A stretch of DNA of 64,000 nucleotides. Source: Trebonia sp036276115. Lineage in GTDB: Bacteria > Actinomycetota > Actinomycetes > Streptosporangiales > Streptosporangiaceae. The notes below the pieces were generated by a model. That model searched no databases. It saw only the letters and a program-made list of their open reading frames with translations, and was not told where the DNA came from. Below, one piece after another: positions 14,811-26,339 of the stretch. The first letter of the stretch is position 1. Each line of letters begins with the position of its first letter. Position numbers and translations under genes: made by a program. Location: the NCBI GenBank assembly GCA_036276115.1, contig DATBEM010000037.1, forward strand, positions 1 through 64,000, in the 5' to 3' direction.

Positions 14811-17300
14811 CTAATTTTCCGGCTCCGGCTGCGCCAGGACCGGCTCTGCTTGCCCCCGGAGCAATGCTTGCCCCGGAGGCGGTGCCACCCCGGCCAGCAG
14901 GCCCGCGAGCAGGGCGGTCGCGCCGGCCTTGGACAACGGGGAGTTGCCGGTCCCGCACCGGGCCGACTGCACGCACCCCGGGCAGCCCGCCTCGCAGGGG
15001 CACGAGCCGATCGCCTGCGCGCACGCGCCGAGCCAGTCCCGGGCGGCCTGGAACCCCCGCTCCGCGAAGCCCGCCCCGCCCGGCTGCACGTCGTACACGT
15101 ACACGCTGCTCGCCCCGGCCGGGGTCACCAGCGTGGTGCCGGCCACGTCGCGCGGGTCACAGGCCGCGTAGAGCGGCAGGATGCCGATCGCGGCGTGCTC
15201 CACCGCGTGGGCCGCGGCGTGCGCCGCCAGGGCGCGGGCGCCCGCGCCGTCCGCCGGGCGGCCGTGATCCTCCTCGCCGCCGTCCCCGGGGACCTCCAGC
15301 CAGAACGCCCGCGTGGTCACCTCACGGGCCGGTAGGCTCAGTGGCGTCTGCGGGCCGCGGAATGCGCTCAATGGGGCATCCGACCGGACTTTGCCGTAGG
15401 ACACTACCTGGCGGCTCACCCGCACCTCGCCGAAGGCCACTCGGGCGTCGCCCCATGAAACGCTTCGAAGCGCATTTATAACTTTGATATCTGCGATATC
15501 TCGTGCCCTTGTGATATATCCCGGGTCTTCGCATTCCACCAGCGCCACCCGCTCGGCCAGGTCCAGCGCGCTGACTAGGTAGGTGTCGCCCTGGTGGACG
15601 TAGACGGCGCCGTCGTGGACCAGGTGGTGGGCTGACGGCTCGTCCATCGTGCCGACGAGCCGCCCCGTCGACTCCTCCACGATCTTGACCGGCCGCGTGT
15701 CGCCGCTCCCGCGCAGGCTGACCCGCCAGGCGGGACGGCCCCGGCCGGCCCAGTGCCAGCCGGAGGCGCGGCGCCGCAGGTCCCCGGCGCCGACGAGGTC
15801 GCTGACGACGGCCGCGTCCGGGCCGGTCCGGTACAGGTGGTTCAGGTCGTGCTCGGTCAGGGGCAGCTCGGCCGCCGCGGCGGCCAGGTGGGGCGCGAGG
15901 ACGTACGGGTTCGCCGGGTCGAGCACGACGGGCTCGGGCGAGTGCCGGAGCAGGGCCTGGGGATGGCGGACGAGGTAGCTGTCCAGCGGGTCGTCCCGGG
16001 CGATGAAGACCGCCGTGGCGGCCCGCCCGGCCCGCCCGGCCCGGCCCGCCTGCTGCCAGAGCGAGGCCCAGGTTCCCGGCCAGCCCGCGATCAGCACCGC
16101 GTCCAGCCCGGCCACGTTGATCCCGAGCTCCAGCGCGGTGGTGGCGGCGAGGCCCGCGATGCGCCCGTCTCGCAGCCCGGCCTCCAGGTCCCGGCGGTCG
16201 TCGGCCAGGTACCCCGACCGGTAGGCGGCGATCCGCGGGCCTGCCCCCGCGGTGGCGGCGGCGCTGAGCGCCACCGACTCGGCTCCCTGGCGCGAGCGGA
16301 CGAACGCGATCGAGGGAACGTCCGCGCTGACCAGCTCGGCCAGCAGGTCCGAGGCCTCGGACGCGGCCGCCCGCCGCGCCCGCGCCCCCGGGCGGGTGTA
16401 CAGCAGCGGGGGCTCCCACAAGACGAAGGTGAGCGGGGCGCGAGGCGCCCCGTCGGCCGTCACCGGGACGGCGTCGAGGCCGGTCAGCAGCTGCGCGCAG
16501 CGCCGCGGGTCGGCGACCGTGGCCGAGGCGAGGACGAACACCAGGCCCGGCTGGCCGGGCGCCGCGTAGTGCGCGGCGACCCGGCGCAGGCGGCGCAGCA
16601 CGTGCGCTACGTGCGAGCCGAACACGCCCCGGTAGGCATGGCACTCGTCGATGATGACCACGCGCAGCTTCTTGAAGAACCCGCGCCAGCGGGCGTGCGC
16701 CGGGAGCATCGAGCCATGAACCATGTCGGGGTTGGTCAGCAGGTAGTTCGCGTGCGACTGGGCCCAGGCGCGCTCGGACCCGGTCGAGTCGCCGTCGTAG
16801 CAGGTGGCCCGCACCCCCGGGAGCGCGAGGGCGCGCACCACCCGGAGCTGGTCGGCCGCCAGGGCCTTGGTCGGGGAGATGTACAGCGCGGTCCCGCCGT
16901 CCAGGACCGCCGACAGCGCGGCGGCCAGGTAGCCGCCCGACTTGCCGGACGCGGCCCGGGTGGCGATGATCACGTTTAGCCCGTCGCGGGCGAGGCCGGC
17001 TGCTTCCGCCTGATGCGTCCACGGGCGGGGGATGCCGTGGGCGGCCAGCGCCGCCGCCACTTCCGGCCGGACGGAATCGGGCCAGTTCGCGATAGTTCCG
17101 CCCTGGCCGGGTATGTGCTCTACATGGACGACTTCCCCGGCTCGGGCAGTGGCCTGCACTACCGCGAGGGCAGTCGTGACCTGCGCGGCGGCGGCCGCGC
17201 CGCCATCCGCGGCGCCGCGCGCGGCCGACGAGGGCGTCGGCATGGTCGGCTGCGTCGCCCCGGGCTGGGAGACTGGAGTATCGACAGGCATCAGGCTCAT
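14811..17300 (-). CDS. DEAD/DEAH-box helicase with DUF1998 zinc domain (MrfA/Hrq1-like)
   Basis: The protein has 829 residues from ATG 17300. RecA-like domain 1 holds a Walker A variant (ATRAASGKSGGY), IISPTKALAADQ-like motif Ia, IIDECHAYRG (DECH box) and LASAT. Domain 2 holds AYRSGYLADDRRDLEAGLRDG and QQAGRAGRAG. The C-terminal DUF1998 module carries four cysteines in CPCEAGCPGC...C. The family includes B. subtilis MrfA, a mitomycin-repair factor, and eukaryotic Hrq1, 3'-5' DNA helicases of crosslink repair. Next to bldG, as in Streptomyces, on the opposite strand. The Pro/Ala-rich N-terminus may start at a later in-frame codon. Confidence 0.88.
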   Translation of the reverse strand: MSLMPVDTPVSQPGATQPTMPTPSSAARGAADGGAAAAAQVTTALAVVQATARAGEVVHVEHIPGQGGTIANWPDSVRPEVAAALAAHGIPRPWTHQAEAAGLARDGLNVIIATRAASGKSGGYLAAALSAVLDGGTALYISPTKALAADQLRVVRALALPGVRATCYDGDSTGSERAWAQSHANYLLTNPDMVHGSMLPAHARWRGFFKKLRVVIIDECHAYRGVFGSHVAHVLRRLRRVAAHYAAPGQPGLVFVLASATVADPRRCAQLLTGLDAVPVTADGAPRAPLTFVLWEPPLLYTRPGARARRAAASEASDLLAELVSADVPSIAFVRSRQGAESVALSAAATAGAGPRIAAYRSGYLADDRRDLEAGLRDGRIAGLAATTALELGINVAGLDAVLIAGWPGTWASLWQQAGRAGRAGRAATAVFIARDDPLDSYLVRHPQALLRHSPEPVVLDPANPYVLAPHLAAAAAELPLTEHDLNHLYRTGPDAAVVSDLVGAGDLRRRASGWHWAGRGRPAWRVSLRGSGDTRPVKIVEESTGRLVGTMDEPSAHHLVHDGAVYVHQGDTYLVSALDLAERVALVECEDPGYITRARDIADIKVINALRSVSWGDARVAFGEVRVSRQVVSYGKVRSDAPLSAFRGPQTPLSLPAREVTTRAFWLEVPGDGGEEDHGRPADGAGARALAAHAAAHAVEHAAIGILPLYAACDPRDVAGTTLVTPAGASSVYVYDVQPGGAGFAERGFQAARDWLGACAQAIGSCPCEAGCPGCVQSARCGTGNSPLSKAGATALLAGLLAGVAPPPGQALLRGQAEPVLAQPEPEN

Positions 17301-17463
17301 AGTGTGTCATCCGCGAGCCGGATGCCTGATGCGAAGTTTTCGTATAGACATGACACCGGAGCGTGGTTGAATGCCGCAGTGGGCTCAAAGCCCGCAGCGG
17401 GCTCCCCGCGCTCCGGGGCGGGACGCTAGCTAGCCAGGACGCCGTCAGGGCGCAGGAGGATTT

Positions 17464-17814
17464 GTGGATCTGAAGCTGGGGCACTACAACAAGGACGGCA
17501 TCGAGGTTGTCGACGTCGAAGGTGAGATCGACGTCTACACCGCGCCGCGCCTTCGCGAGCTGCTCATCGACCTTGTCAACAAGAAGAACTACCAGCTCGT
17601 GGTCAACATGGAGAAGGTCGAGTTCCTCGACTCCACAGGCCTGGGCGTCCTGGTGGGCGGCCTCAAGCGGGTGCGTGCGCACGACGGCTCGCTCGACCTC
17701 GTCTGCACCCAGGAGCGCATCCTGAAGATCTTCCGCATCACGGGCCTCACCAAGGTCTTCGGCATCCACAACTCGGTGGATGAGGCCATCGCGGAGCGGA
17801 AGGCGGAGAAGTAG
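17464..17814 (+). CDS. bldG: STAS anti-sigma factor antagonist, BldG orthologue
   Basis: The protein has 116 residues from GTG 17464 with GGAGGA five bases upstream. A single STAS domain: VEGEIDVYTAPRLRELL, FLDSTGLGVLVGGLKRVRAH, LKIFRITGLTKVF. Ser57 in DSTGLG is the phosphorylation position of this class. BldG controls development and antibiotic formation in Streptomyces by binding anti-sigma factors when unphosphorylated. The adjoining anti-sigma-like gene 14 bases downstream is the expected partner. The helicase upstream and hppA downstream reproduce the Streptomyces gene order, which supports orthology. Confidence 0.92.
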   Translation: MDLKLGHYNKDGIEVVDVEGEIDVYTAPRLRELLIDLVNKKNYQLVVNMEKVEFLDSTGLGVLVGGLKRVRAHDGSLDLVCTQERILKIFRITGLTKVFGIHNSVDEAIAERKAEK

Positions 17815-17828
17815 TCCTGACGCGCGAG

Positions 17829-18260
17829 ATGCCTACCGTCGAAGTCACCTTCACCCCGCTGCCCGCGCACGTGCGGACCGCGCGCCTTGTCGCGACCGCG
17901 GTCGCGCGCCGGAGCGGCGTGGATGAGTCCTTGCTGGACGAGGTTCGCCTCGCGGTCGGGGAGGCGTGCTCGCGGGCGGTTGAGTCGCACCGGCAGCACT
18001 GCCCGGCCGAGCCGATCCGGGTGACGCTCAACGGCGACGCGGATCGGTTCGAGGTCGTGGTGACCGATGCGGCTCCCGCCGAGGGCGCTGTGGCCGATAT
18101 ACCGGTCGCCGGGGCGCCCCTGGTGGTGGACGGCAAGGTGCAGCAGCTACCCGCGGGGGTGGGCCTGGCGGTCATCGCCGGGCTCGCGGACGACGTCCGG
18201 ATCGCGCCTGCCGGGGACGGTACGAGCATCTCGATGAGCTGGAAGCGCAGGGCGCTATGA
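17829..18260 (+). CDS. Anti-sigma factor-like HATPase protein (BldG partner)
   Basis: The protein has 143 residues from ATG 17829. It has an RsbW/SpoIIAB-like fold: VRTARLVATAVARRSGV, then the N-box region LAVGEACSRAVESH and a glycine motif GVGLAVIAGLADDV. The N-box Asn of active GHKL kinases is replaced here (EACSRAV), so ATP binding or kinase activity may be weak. In Streptomyces the equivalent gene next to bldG encodes a BldG-binding anti-sigma factor; the same pairing is inferred. It is co-transcribed with bldG and followed by a strong terminator. Confidence 0.82.
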   Translation: MPTVEVTFTPLPAHVRTARLVATAVARRSGVDESLLDEVRLAVGEACSRAVESHRQHCPAEPIRVTLNGDADRFEVVVTDAAPAEGAVADIPVAGAPLVVDGKVQQLPAGVGLAVIAGLADDVRIAPAGDGTSISMSWKRRAL

Positions 18261-18295
18261 GGCCGTAAGGCCGCCGCCTGGACCTGTGCCGCTTA

Positions 18296-18341
18296 CCGGA
18301 GGGGCGCCAGCAGCCTAATGAAGTTGCTGGCGCCCCTCCGG
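18296..18341 (+). terminator. Terminator of the bldG operon
   Basis: A perfect 17-bp stem (18296-18312 with 18325-18341) with a 12-base loop lies 36 bases after the anti-sigma stop. No T tract. Confidence 0.85.
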
Positions 18342-18407
18342 CGTTTCGCGGGCTCCCGCCGGGCCCTGCCCCCGTGCCCCGGCCACCATGGCCAGCCAAC
18401 GGTTTCA

Positions 18408-18427
18408 TGCCCGTTAAATAACGGGCA
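18408..18427. promoter_or_regulatory. Perfect palindrome upstream of hppA
   Basis: TGCCCGTTAAATAACGGGCA has 9-bp arms and a 2-base spacer in an otherwise AT-rich pocket. It sits about 160 bases before the hppA start, with TAGACT (about 18482) as a possible -10 downstream. It is a candidate transcription-factor site. Confidence 0.5.
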
Positions 18428-18587
18428 GAGTTCGTAAATGTTAGAAAGTTGGCGTTACTAGATACCCGGGAATGGTGTGCGTAGACTCCGGCACCTCCGC
18501 TCCCGGGACCCTCCGAGGGACTGCCGGAGCTGAGCTTTACCCGCCAAACGACTCACCTTAGGCGCCGGACGTCTCAAAGGAGATCGA

Positions 18588-21071
<2,484 letters not shown>

Positions 21072-21087
21072 CGCGCGCATGGCCGAC

Positions 21088-21123
21088 GCCTCCGCGGGCA
21101 CCCGCCACGGTGCCCGCGGAGGC
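21088..21123. terminator. Hairpin between hppA and serB
   Basis: A 15-bp perfect stem GCCTCCGCGGGCACC / reverse complement (21088-21102, 21109-21123), loop of six bases, between two convergent genes. Confidence 0.8.
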
Positions 21124-21179
21124 TCGCGCGTTCCGGGGCCGGCTCGGGCCGCCGCCCGGCCGGGGCGGCGGCGCCTGGC

Positions 21180-22397
21180 TCAGGCGTCGGCCAGGTCAGC
21201 CTTCTGGACGGCGTCGCGGGAGATCCCGAGCAGGTAGAGGATCGCGTCCAGGTAAGGGACGTTCAGCGACGTGTCGGCCTGGTCGCGGACGATCGGCTTG
21301 GCGTTGAAGGCGACCCCGAGGCCCGCCGCGCCGAGCATGCCGAGGTCGTTGGCCCCGTCGCCGACGGCGACGGTCTGCGACAGGGGAACGCCGGCCAGGG
21401 CGGCGAACCGGCGCAGGGTCTCGGTCTTGCCGTCCTTGTCGATGACCGGGTCGACCACCCGGCCGGTCAGCTTGCCGCCCGCGATCTCCAGCGTGTTGGC
21501 CGCGATGTAGTCGATGCCGAGCTCGCGCGCGAGCGGCTCGATGACCGCGGTGAAGCCGCCGCTGACGATGCCGCACTTGTACCCGAGCCGCTTGAGCGTC
21601 CGGATCAGCGTGCGCGCGCCCGGCGTGAGCCGCAGGTCCGCCCGGACCGAGGCCAGGACCGACTCATCCAGCCCGGCCAGCAGGGACACCCGCTCTCGCA
21701 GGGAGCCACCGAAGTCGAGCTCGCCTCGCATCGCGGCGGCGGTCACCTTGGCGACCTCGTCGGCGCAGCCCGCCCGCGCCGCGAGCAGGTCGATGACCTC
21801 ATCCTGGATCAGGGTCGAGTCGACGTCCATCACCAGCAGCCGCATCGCCCGCCGGTACAGGCCGCCCCGCTGGACGGCGACGTCCACCCCGCGCTGGGTC
21901 GCCTCGCGGGCGAGCTCGTCGCGCAGCGGCCCCGCCGCCGCGCCCGAGACCTCGAGCTCGATGCAGGTCACCGGGTCGCTGGCGAGCCGGGTGATCCGGT
22001 CGATGTTCGCCCCGTTGGCCGCGATCCGGCCAGTGATGGCCGCGAGGGCGTCCGGCCGCAGCGGGTTGCCGATCACCGTGACGTGTAGCCCCGGGTCGGC
22101 GGCGGAATGGACGGCCGGCCCGGTGGCCGAGCCGGTCGTGATCTCGGCCTCCAGCCCCAGCCCGCTGGCCAGGGCGGTCACCGAGCGGTGGATCGCGGTC
22201 AGGTCGAGCTCGGGGCCGGACGAGGCCTCCGGCCCGGCCGCCAGGACCCCTAGCACCAGCCGGCCGAGCATGACCACCTGCTCGATGTCCACCACCGTGA
22301 GCGGGAACTGCCCGAGTACCCCGAACAGGCGGGACGTCACGCCCGGGCGGTCCCGGCCGGTGAGCGTGATCAGCAGCGTGGTTCGTGGCGCAGTCAT
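21180..22397 (-). CDS. serB: Phosphoserine phosphatase with N-terminal ACT domains
   Basis: The protein has 405 residues from ATG 22397. Two ACT-like regulatory domains (about 1-90 and 103-175) precede a HAD phosphatase with DVDSTLI (nucleophile Asp191, acid Asp193), VSGGFTAV and GDGANDLGML. It makes serine from phosphoserine in the last step of the pathway. The fused ACT domains are typical of actinobacterial SerB and probably sense an amino acid. TAGCCT nine bases before the ATG is a possible -10, giving a nearly leaderless mRNA. No other serine gene is adjacent. Confidence 0.93.
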   Translation of the reverse strand: MTAPRTTLLITLTGRDRPGVTSRLFGVLGQFPLTVVDIEQVVMLGRLVLGVLAAGPEASSGPELDLTAIHRSVTALASGLGLEAEITTGSATGPAVHSAADPGLHVTVIGNPLRPDALAAITGRIAANGANIDRITRLASDPVTCIELEVSGAAAGPLRDELAREATQRGVDVAVQRGGLYRRAMRLLVMDVDSTLIQDEVIDLLAARAGCADEVAKVTAAAMRGELDFGGSLRERVSLLAGLDESVLASVRADLRLTPGARTLIRTLKRLGYKCGIVSGGFTAVIEPLARELGIDYIAANTLEIAGGKLTGRVVDPVIDKDGKTETLRRFAALAGVPLSQTVAVGDGANDLGMLGAAGLGVAFNAKPIVRDQADTSLNVPYLDAILYLLGISRDAVQKADLADA

Positions 22398-22544
22398 GGC
22401 GGCCCCAGGCTAGCGGAAAGCGTGATGTTGACGGTCACCTACCCAAGTGAGTGGGCGTAACGGGTCACCGTGGCATAGGTTCAGTGTCGGCGGCGGATTC
22501 TCCGGTTCCCGCCGGGCCGAGGAGACGGCTGAGAGGGGCAGTGG

Positions 22545-23333
22545 GTGTCTGACGAGGTGCTCAGGCTTCGTGGCGTGTCTGTGCGGCGGGAGACGTCCCT
22601 GCTGCTGCGGAACGTCGACTGGACGGCCGCTGAGCATGAGCGCTGGATCGTGATCGGGCCGAACGGAGCCGGCAAGACCACCCTCCTGCAGGTCGCCTCT
22701 ACCCTGCTGTTCCCCACCGAGGGCACGGTCGAGGTACTGGGCGAGCGGCTCGGCGACGTGGACGTCTTCGACCTGCGGCCGCGGATCGGGCTGACCAGCG
22801 CCGCCCTGGCCGAGCGGGTGCCGGCCGGGGAGAAGGTCATTGACCTCGTGCTGACCGCGTCCTACGCGATCTTGGGCCGCTGGAAGGAAGAATACGACTC
22901 GGCCGACGTGACCCGGGCGGTGGAGCTGCTCGACGCGCTCGGCTGCGCGCACCTGATCCGGCGGCGGTTCTCCACCTTGTCCGAGGGCGAGCGCAAGCGG
23001 GTTCAGATCGCCCGCGCGATGATGCCCGACCCCGAGCTGCTGCTCCTTGACGAGCCGGCCGCGGGCCTTGACCTCGGCGGCCGGGAGGACCTGCTGCGGC
23101 GCCTGTCGGCCCTTGCCCGCGACCCCCAGGCGCCGAGCATGGTCCTGGTCACCCATCACGTCGAGGAAGTGCCGGACGGCTTCACCCACGCCATGCTGCT
23201 GCGCCGGGGCTCGGTGCTGGCGGCCGGCCCGATTGACGAGGTGTTCACCGCCCGTAACCTCTCGCGCTGCTTCGGCGTGCCGCTGGAGATCGAGTACCGC
23301 CAGGGCCGCTGGACCGCCTGGGCCGTCCGCTAG
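22545..23333 (+). CDS. ABC transporter ATP-binding protein (ModF/YlmA-like), orphan
   Basis: The protein has 262 residues from GTG 22545 with GAGAGGGG upstream. It has Walker A GPNGAGKTT, signature LSEGERKR, Walker B LLLLDEP, and H-loop VLVTHHVEEV. The lengthy FDLRPRIGLTSAALAERV segment resembles ATPases of the ModF/YlmA branch. No membrane subunit is nearby, so its partner is unknown. It is convergent with the Rieske gene and their stop codons share the bases CTAG (23330-23333). Confidence 0.82.
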   Translation: MSDEVLRLRGVSVRRETSLLLRNVDWTAAEHERWIVIGPNGAGKTTLLQVASTLLFPTEGTVEVLGERLGDVDVFDLRPRIGLTSAALAERVPAGEKVIDLVLTASYAILGRWKEEYDSADVTRAVELLDALGCAHLIRRRFSTLSEGERKRVQIARAMMPDPELLLLDEPAAGLDLGGREDLLRRLSALARDPQAPSMVLVTHHVEEVPDGFTHAMLLRRGSVLAAGPIDEVFTARNLSRCFGVPLEIEYRQGRWTAWAVR

Positions 23334-24412
23334 GGGCGCTTCCCGGTCGAGCGTGGTCGCACCTGAACCCAGCCCGAGCTGGTGACCTGGGACTCGAAGG
23401 TCGGCTGGCGCGCGGTGGCCGGCCCGTGGACGACGCTGCCGTCACTGACCCGGAATACCGAGCCGTGCCACGGGCAGGTAACGCAGGGCTCGCTAGCGCG
23501 GGCGTCCCCGGCCCGGGAGGGGCCGGAAGTCACCCGGCCCTGGTGCAGCGGGCCGCCGAGGTGCGCGCAATGGTCGGACAGGACGTGCACCACGTCGCCG
23601 CGGCGCAGCACGAACAGGCTCAGGTAGCCGAGCTGGCGGCGGGTCGGCCGCTCGTCGGGCAGGTCGGCCAGCTGGCACAGGTCCTGCCAGCCGAGCGCGG
23701 CCAGGTGCTCGATGGACTCGGCGTGGCTCGCCCCCGCCCCCAGCCGCAGGGCCAGGTGGCCGCCCAGGTACGCGCCGCCGGTAGCGGTGGCCAGCCCCGC
23801 CAGCGACAGGGCCTTGCCGTAGCGCTGCTGGCCGCTTAGCCGGGCCACCAGCGACGCGCCGAACAAGATGGTGGCGCCGCCTTGCGTGATCGCGTGCACG
23901 AGGCCGACCCGCTGCTGGTGGCGATGCAGGGCCGACCAGTCGGCCAGGCCCGCGGCCGCCGACGGGATCGAGGTGGCCAGCCCGGTGGCCAGCAGCGCCT
24001 GGGAGGCGGGCCCGGCCGAGCGCGGCGACCCCGGCAGCGGCAGTCGGCCCATGCCAGGCAGGCGGGTGCCGGCGGGCAGGAAGTCCAGCAGCACCGCCGA
24101 CGTCCAGCAGCCGAGGGGCAGCCGGACCAGGGCGGGATGCGCGGGCTGGCCGAAGGGGACGCCGTGCAGGACGTCGTCCAGCCTGGTGCCCGGCTTCAGG
24201 ACACGGGCGATGGCGTCCGACAGCGCGTGCACCGGGCCGTCCAGCGACGGCGCCCGCTCGACGCGCTCGGCGAAGGTGGCCAGCCGCGGGAAGGATGCCC
24301 GCCGGGCGGGCGGGGCCTTGGCGTCGTCGGCGCTGCCGGAGCCGGCGATCTCGCCGCGATCGTTACGCGCGGCCCGCAGGCGCTTGCTGAACTTACCGAG
24401 GGATTGCCTCAC
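23330..24412 (-). CDS. DUF2231 membrane protein fused to a Rieske [2Fe-2S] domain
   Basis: The protein has 360 residues from GTG 24412. The N-terminal about 90 residues are charged. Residues about 95-235 hold the DUF2231 four-helix membrane domain (GQPAHPALVRLPLGCWTSAVLLD). Residues about 250-355 are a Rieske domain with the cluster ligands in CAHLGG and CPWHGS. Such proteins are presumably membrane-anchored electron carriers; partner and direction are unknown. Adjacent upstream on the same strand is a ferritin-like diiron protein, which might need electrons (inference). Confidence 0.85.
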   Translation of the reverse strand: MRQSLGKFSKRLRAARNDRGEIAGSGSADDAKAPPARRASFPRLATFAERVERAPSLDGPVHALSDAIARVLKPGTRLDDVLHGVPFGQPAHPALVRLPLGCWTSAVLLDFLPAGTRLPGMGRLPLPGSPRSAGPASQALLATGLATSIPSAAAGLADWSALHRHQQRVGLVHAITQGGATILFGASLVARLSGQQRYGKALSLAGLATATGGAYLGGHLALRLGAGASHAESIEHLAALGWQDLCQLADLPDERPTRRQLGYLSLFVLRRGDVVHVLSDHCAHLGGPLHQGRVTSGPSRAGDARASEPCVTCPWHGSVFRVSDGSVVHGPATARQPTFESQVTSSGWVQVRPRSTGKRP

Positions 24413-24494
24413 AATTCGTGCCTACCCACGGCCGCCGGCACCTATCCCTGCGCTCGCCGCGGGCGCCCGGCGATGCCGGCTTCGGGGGGCGGGG

Positions 24495-25604
24495 TCAGGA
24501 GGTGCCGGCGGCCTCGCCGGCGATGACGGCTTCCACCTCCTGGCGGCGGGCGCTGAGCTCGGCGGCGTGCTCGGCCTCCATCCGGTCGGCGATCTCCTCG
24601 TCGCTGCGCATGAGCACTTCCAGGTCGCCGTCGGCGGCGTCGATCACCCCGAGGTCAGCGTAGGCGTGCTGGACCTTCGGCCCCCACAGGCCGATGTCCT
24701 TCACGCAGGGGACGATCCGGCTGAACAGCAGGTTCCGGAAGGCGACCTGGGTCGGGGCCTTGTCGGTGAACTCCAGGCACTCGGCCACGTCGAAGCCCAG
24801 CTGCTCCCAGACTTCCCGCATGATGAACCGGTCGCGCATCAGGTAGCAGCCCTCGACCACGAACTCCTCGCGATCGGCCAGCTCGGCCGCCGTCAGCTGC
24901 CCGTAGTAGTCGCGCAGGGCCAGCCGCCCGAACGCGACGTGCCGGGCCTCGTCCTGCATGACGTAGGCCAGCAGCTGCTTGACCAGCGGGGTCGTGGCGA
25001 TCTCGCGGTGCACGCCGAAGGCGGCCAGGGCCAGCCCCTCGATCAGCACCTGCATCCCGAGGTAGGGCATGTCCCACCGGGAGTCGCCCAGCGCGTCGGC
25101 CAGGAGCTTGGCCAGGTCGGGATTGACCGGGTAGAGCAGGCCGATCTTCTCATCGATGAAGCGGGCGAACAGCTCCACGTGCCGGGCCTCGTCCATCGTC
25201 TGGGTCGCGGCATAGAACTTGGAGTCCATGTCGGGCACTGACTCCACGATCCGCGCCGCCACCGTCAGCGCGCCCTGCTCGCCGTGCAGGAACTGGCTGA
25301 ACAGCCAGGCGGAGATGTGCCGGCTGAGCTGGTCGCGCTCGGCGGAGTTGAGCTTGCCGTACTGCCGGGAGCCGAAGATCGGGTTGATCTCAGGCGGGGT
25401 CCCCATGACGCGGTCCGGGTTGACCGGCTGGTCCCAGTCGATGCGCTTGGCCGCGTCCCACTGCTTGTCCTTGCCTCGCTGGTACAGGTCCAGCAGCCGC
25501 TGGCGGCCGTCGTCGTACTCCCAGGAGAAGCGGGCTGCCCCGGTGGCCGGCACGTCCCAGCTCTCCCTCGACACCGGCGTGGTGTAGAGATCGAAACTGC
25601 TCAT
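24495..25604 (-). CDS. Ferritin-like diiron protein (R2-like/AurF-like)
   Basis: The protein has 369 residues from ATG 25604; an in-frame GTG at 25619 is the alternative start. Four-helix-bundle iron motifs are visible: Glu in HGEQGAL, DEARH in TMDEARHVELF, then a later Glu and DEARH in MQDEARHVAFGRL. The repeated E...DExxH pattern is that of diiron oxidases and oxygenases with an R2-like fold; the substrate is unknown. It lies 82 bases upstream of the Rieske/DUF2231 gene on the same strand, so an electron-transfer pair is plausible. Confidence 0.75.
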   Translation of the reverse strand: MSSFDLYTTPVSRESWDVPATGAARFSWEYDDGRQRLLDLYQRGKDKQWDAAKRIDWDQPVNPDRVMGTPPEINPIFGSRQYGKLNSAERDQLSRHISAWLFSQFLHGEQGALTVAARIVESVPDMDSKFYAATQTMDEARHVELFARFIDEKIGLLYPVNPDLAKLLADALGDSRWDMPYLGMQVLIEGLALAAFGVHREIATTPLVKQLLAYVMQDEARHVAFGRLALRDYYGQLTAAELADREEFVVEGCYLMRDRFIMREVWEQLGFDVAECLEFTDKAPTQVAFRNLLFSRIVPCVKDIGLWGPKVQHAYADLGVIDAADGDLEVLMRSDEEIADRMEAEHAAELSARRQEVEAVIAGEAAGTS

Positions 25605-25664
25605 GTGCCTATGGAACACCTTTCGCCCGGCATCGCGCCATGGTGCGGGGCGAGGGCCTCTGCC

Positions 25665-26339
25665 TCAGGCCTGGAATCGGTACCCCATGCCGGGCTCGGT
25701 GAGCAGGTAGCGCGGGCGCGACGGCTCCGGCTCGAGCTTGCGCCGCAGCTGCGCGATGTAGACGCGCAGGTAGTTGCTTTCCGACTCGTACTGCGGTCCC
25801 CAGACCTCCTGCAGGAGCTGGCGCTGGGTGACGAGCCGGCCGGCCGCCCGGGCGAGCAGCTCCAGCAGCTGCCACTCGGTCGGGGTGAGCCGCACGTCGG
25901 CCCCTCGGCGGGTGACGCGCTTGGCCGCGAGGTCGATCGTGAAGTCCGGCGTGGTGACCACCGGCTCGTCGGGCGCGGGGGAGGCCCGCCGGACGGCCGC
26001 CCGCAGCCGGGCGAGGAGCTCATCCATGCCGAACGGCTTGGTCACGTAATCGTCGGCCCCGGCGTCGAGGGCGGCGACCTTCTGGCTCTCCGCGCCCCAG
26101 ACCGACAGCACGATGATCGGGGTGCTCGTCCAGCCGCGCACCCCGTGGATCACGTCGGTGCCGTCCATGTCGGGCAGGCCCATGTCCAGGATGAGCACGT
26201 CCGGCCGGTCCCGGGCGACGGCCGCCAGCCCCGAGGTGCCGTCAATGGCGGTGGTCACCTCGTAGTTGCGCGCGGTCAGGTTGATCCGCAGCGCCCGCAA
26301 GATGGACGGCTCGTCATCAATCACCAGCACCCGGGTCAC
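25665..26339 (-). CDS. kdpE: Response regulator KdpE
   Basis: The protein has 224 residues from GTG 26339, whose first bases overlap the kdpD stop (GTGA). An N-terminal receiver domain has the phospho-acceptor Asp in LILDMGLPD and a Lys in TKPFG. An OmpR-type winged helix follows (LTPTEWQLLELLARAAGRLV, SNYLRVYIAQLRRKLE). KdpE usually activates kdpFABC on K+ limitation; those genes are not in the window, and two KimA-like permeases sit next door instead. Confidence 0.9.
   Translation of the reverse strand: MTRVLVIDDEPSILRALRINLTARNYEVTTAIDGTSGLAAVARDRPDVLILDMGLPDMDGTDVIHGVRGWTSTPIIVLSVWGAESQKVAALDAGADDYVTKPFGMDELLARLRAAVRRASPAPDEPVVTTPDFTIDLAAKRVTRRGADVRLTPTEWQLLELLARAAGRLVTQRQLLQEVWGPQYESESNYLRVYIAQLRRKLEPEPSRPRYLLTEPGMGYRFQA

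Noticed and set aside
14232..15481. Long plus-strand frames over the 14.1-14.8 kb gap
   Set aside because: Composition is that of antisense GC-rich shadow, running into the helicase gene; no family motif or ribosome site.
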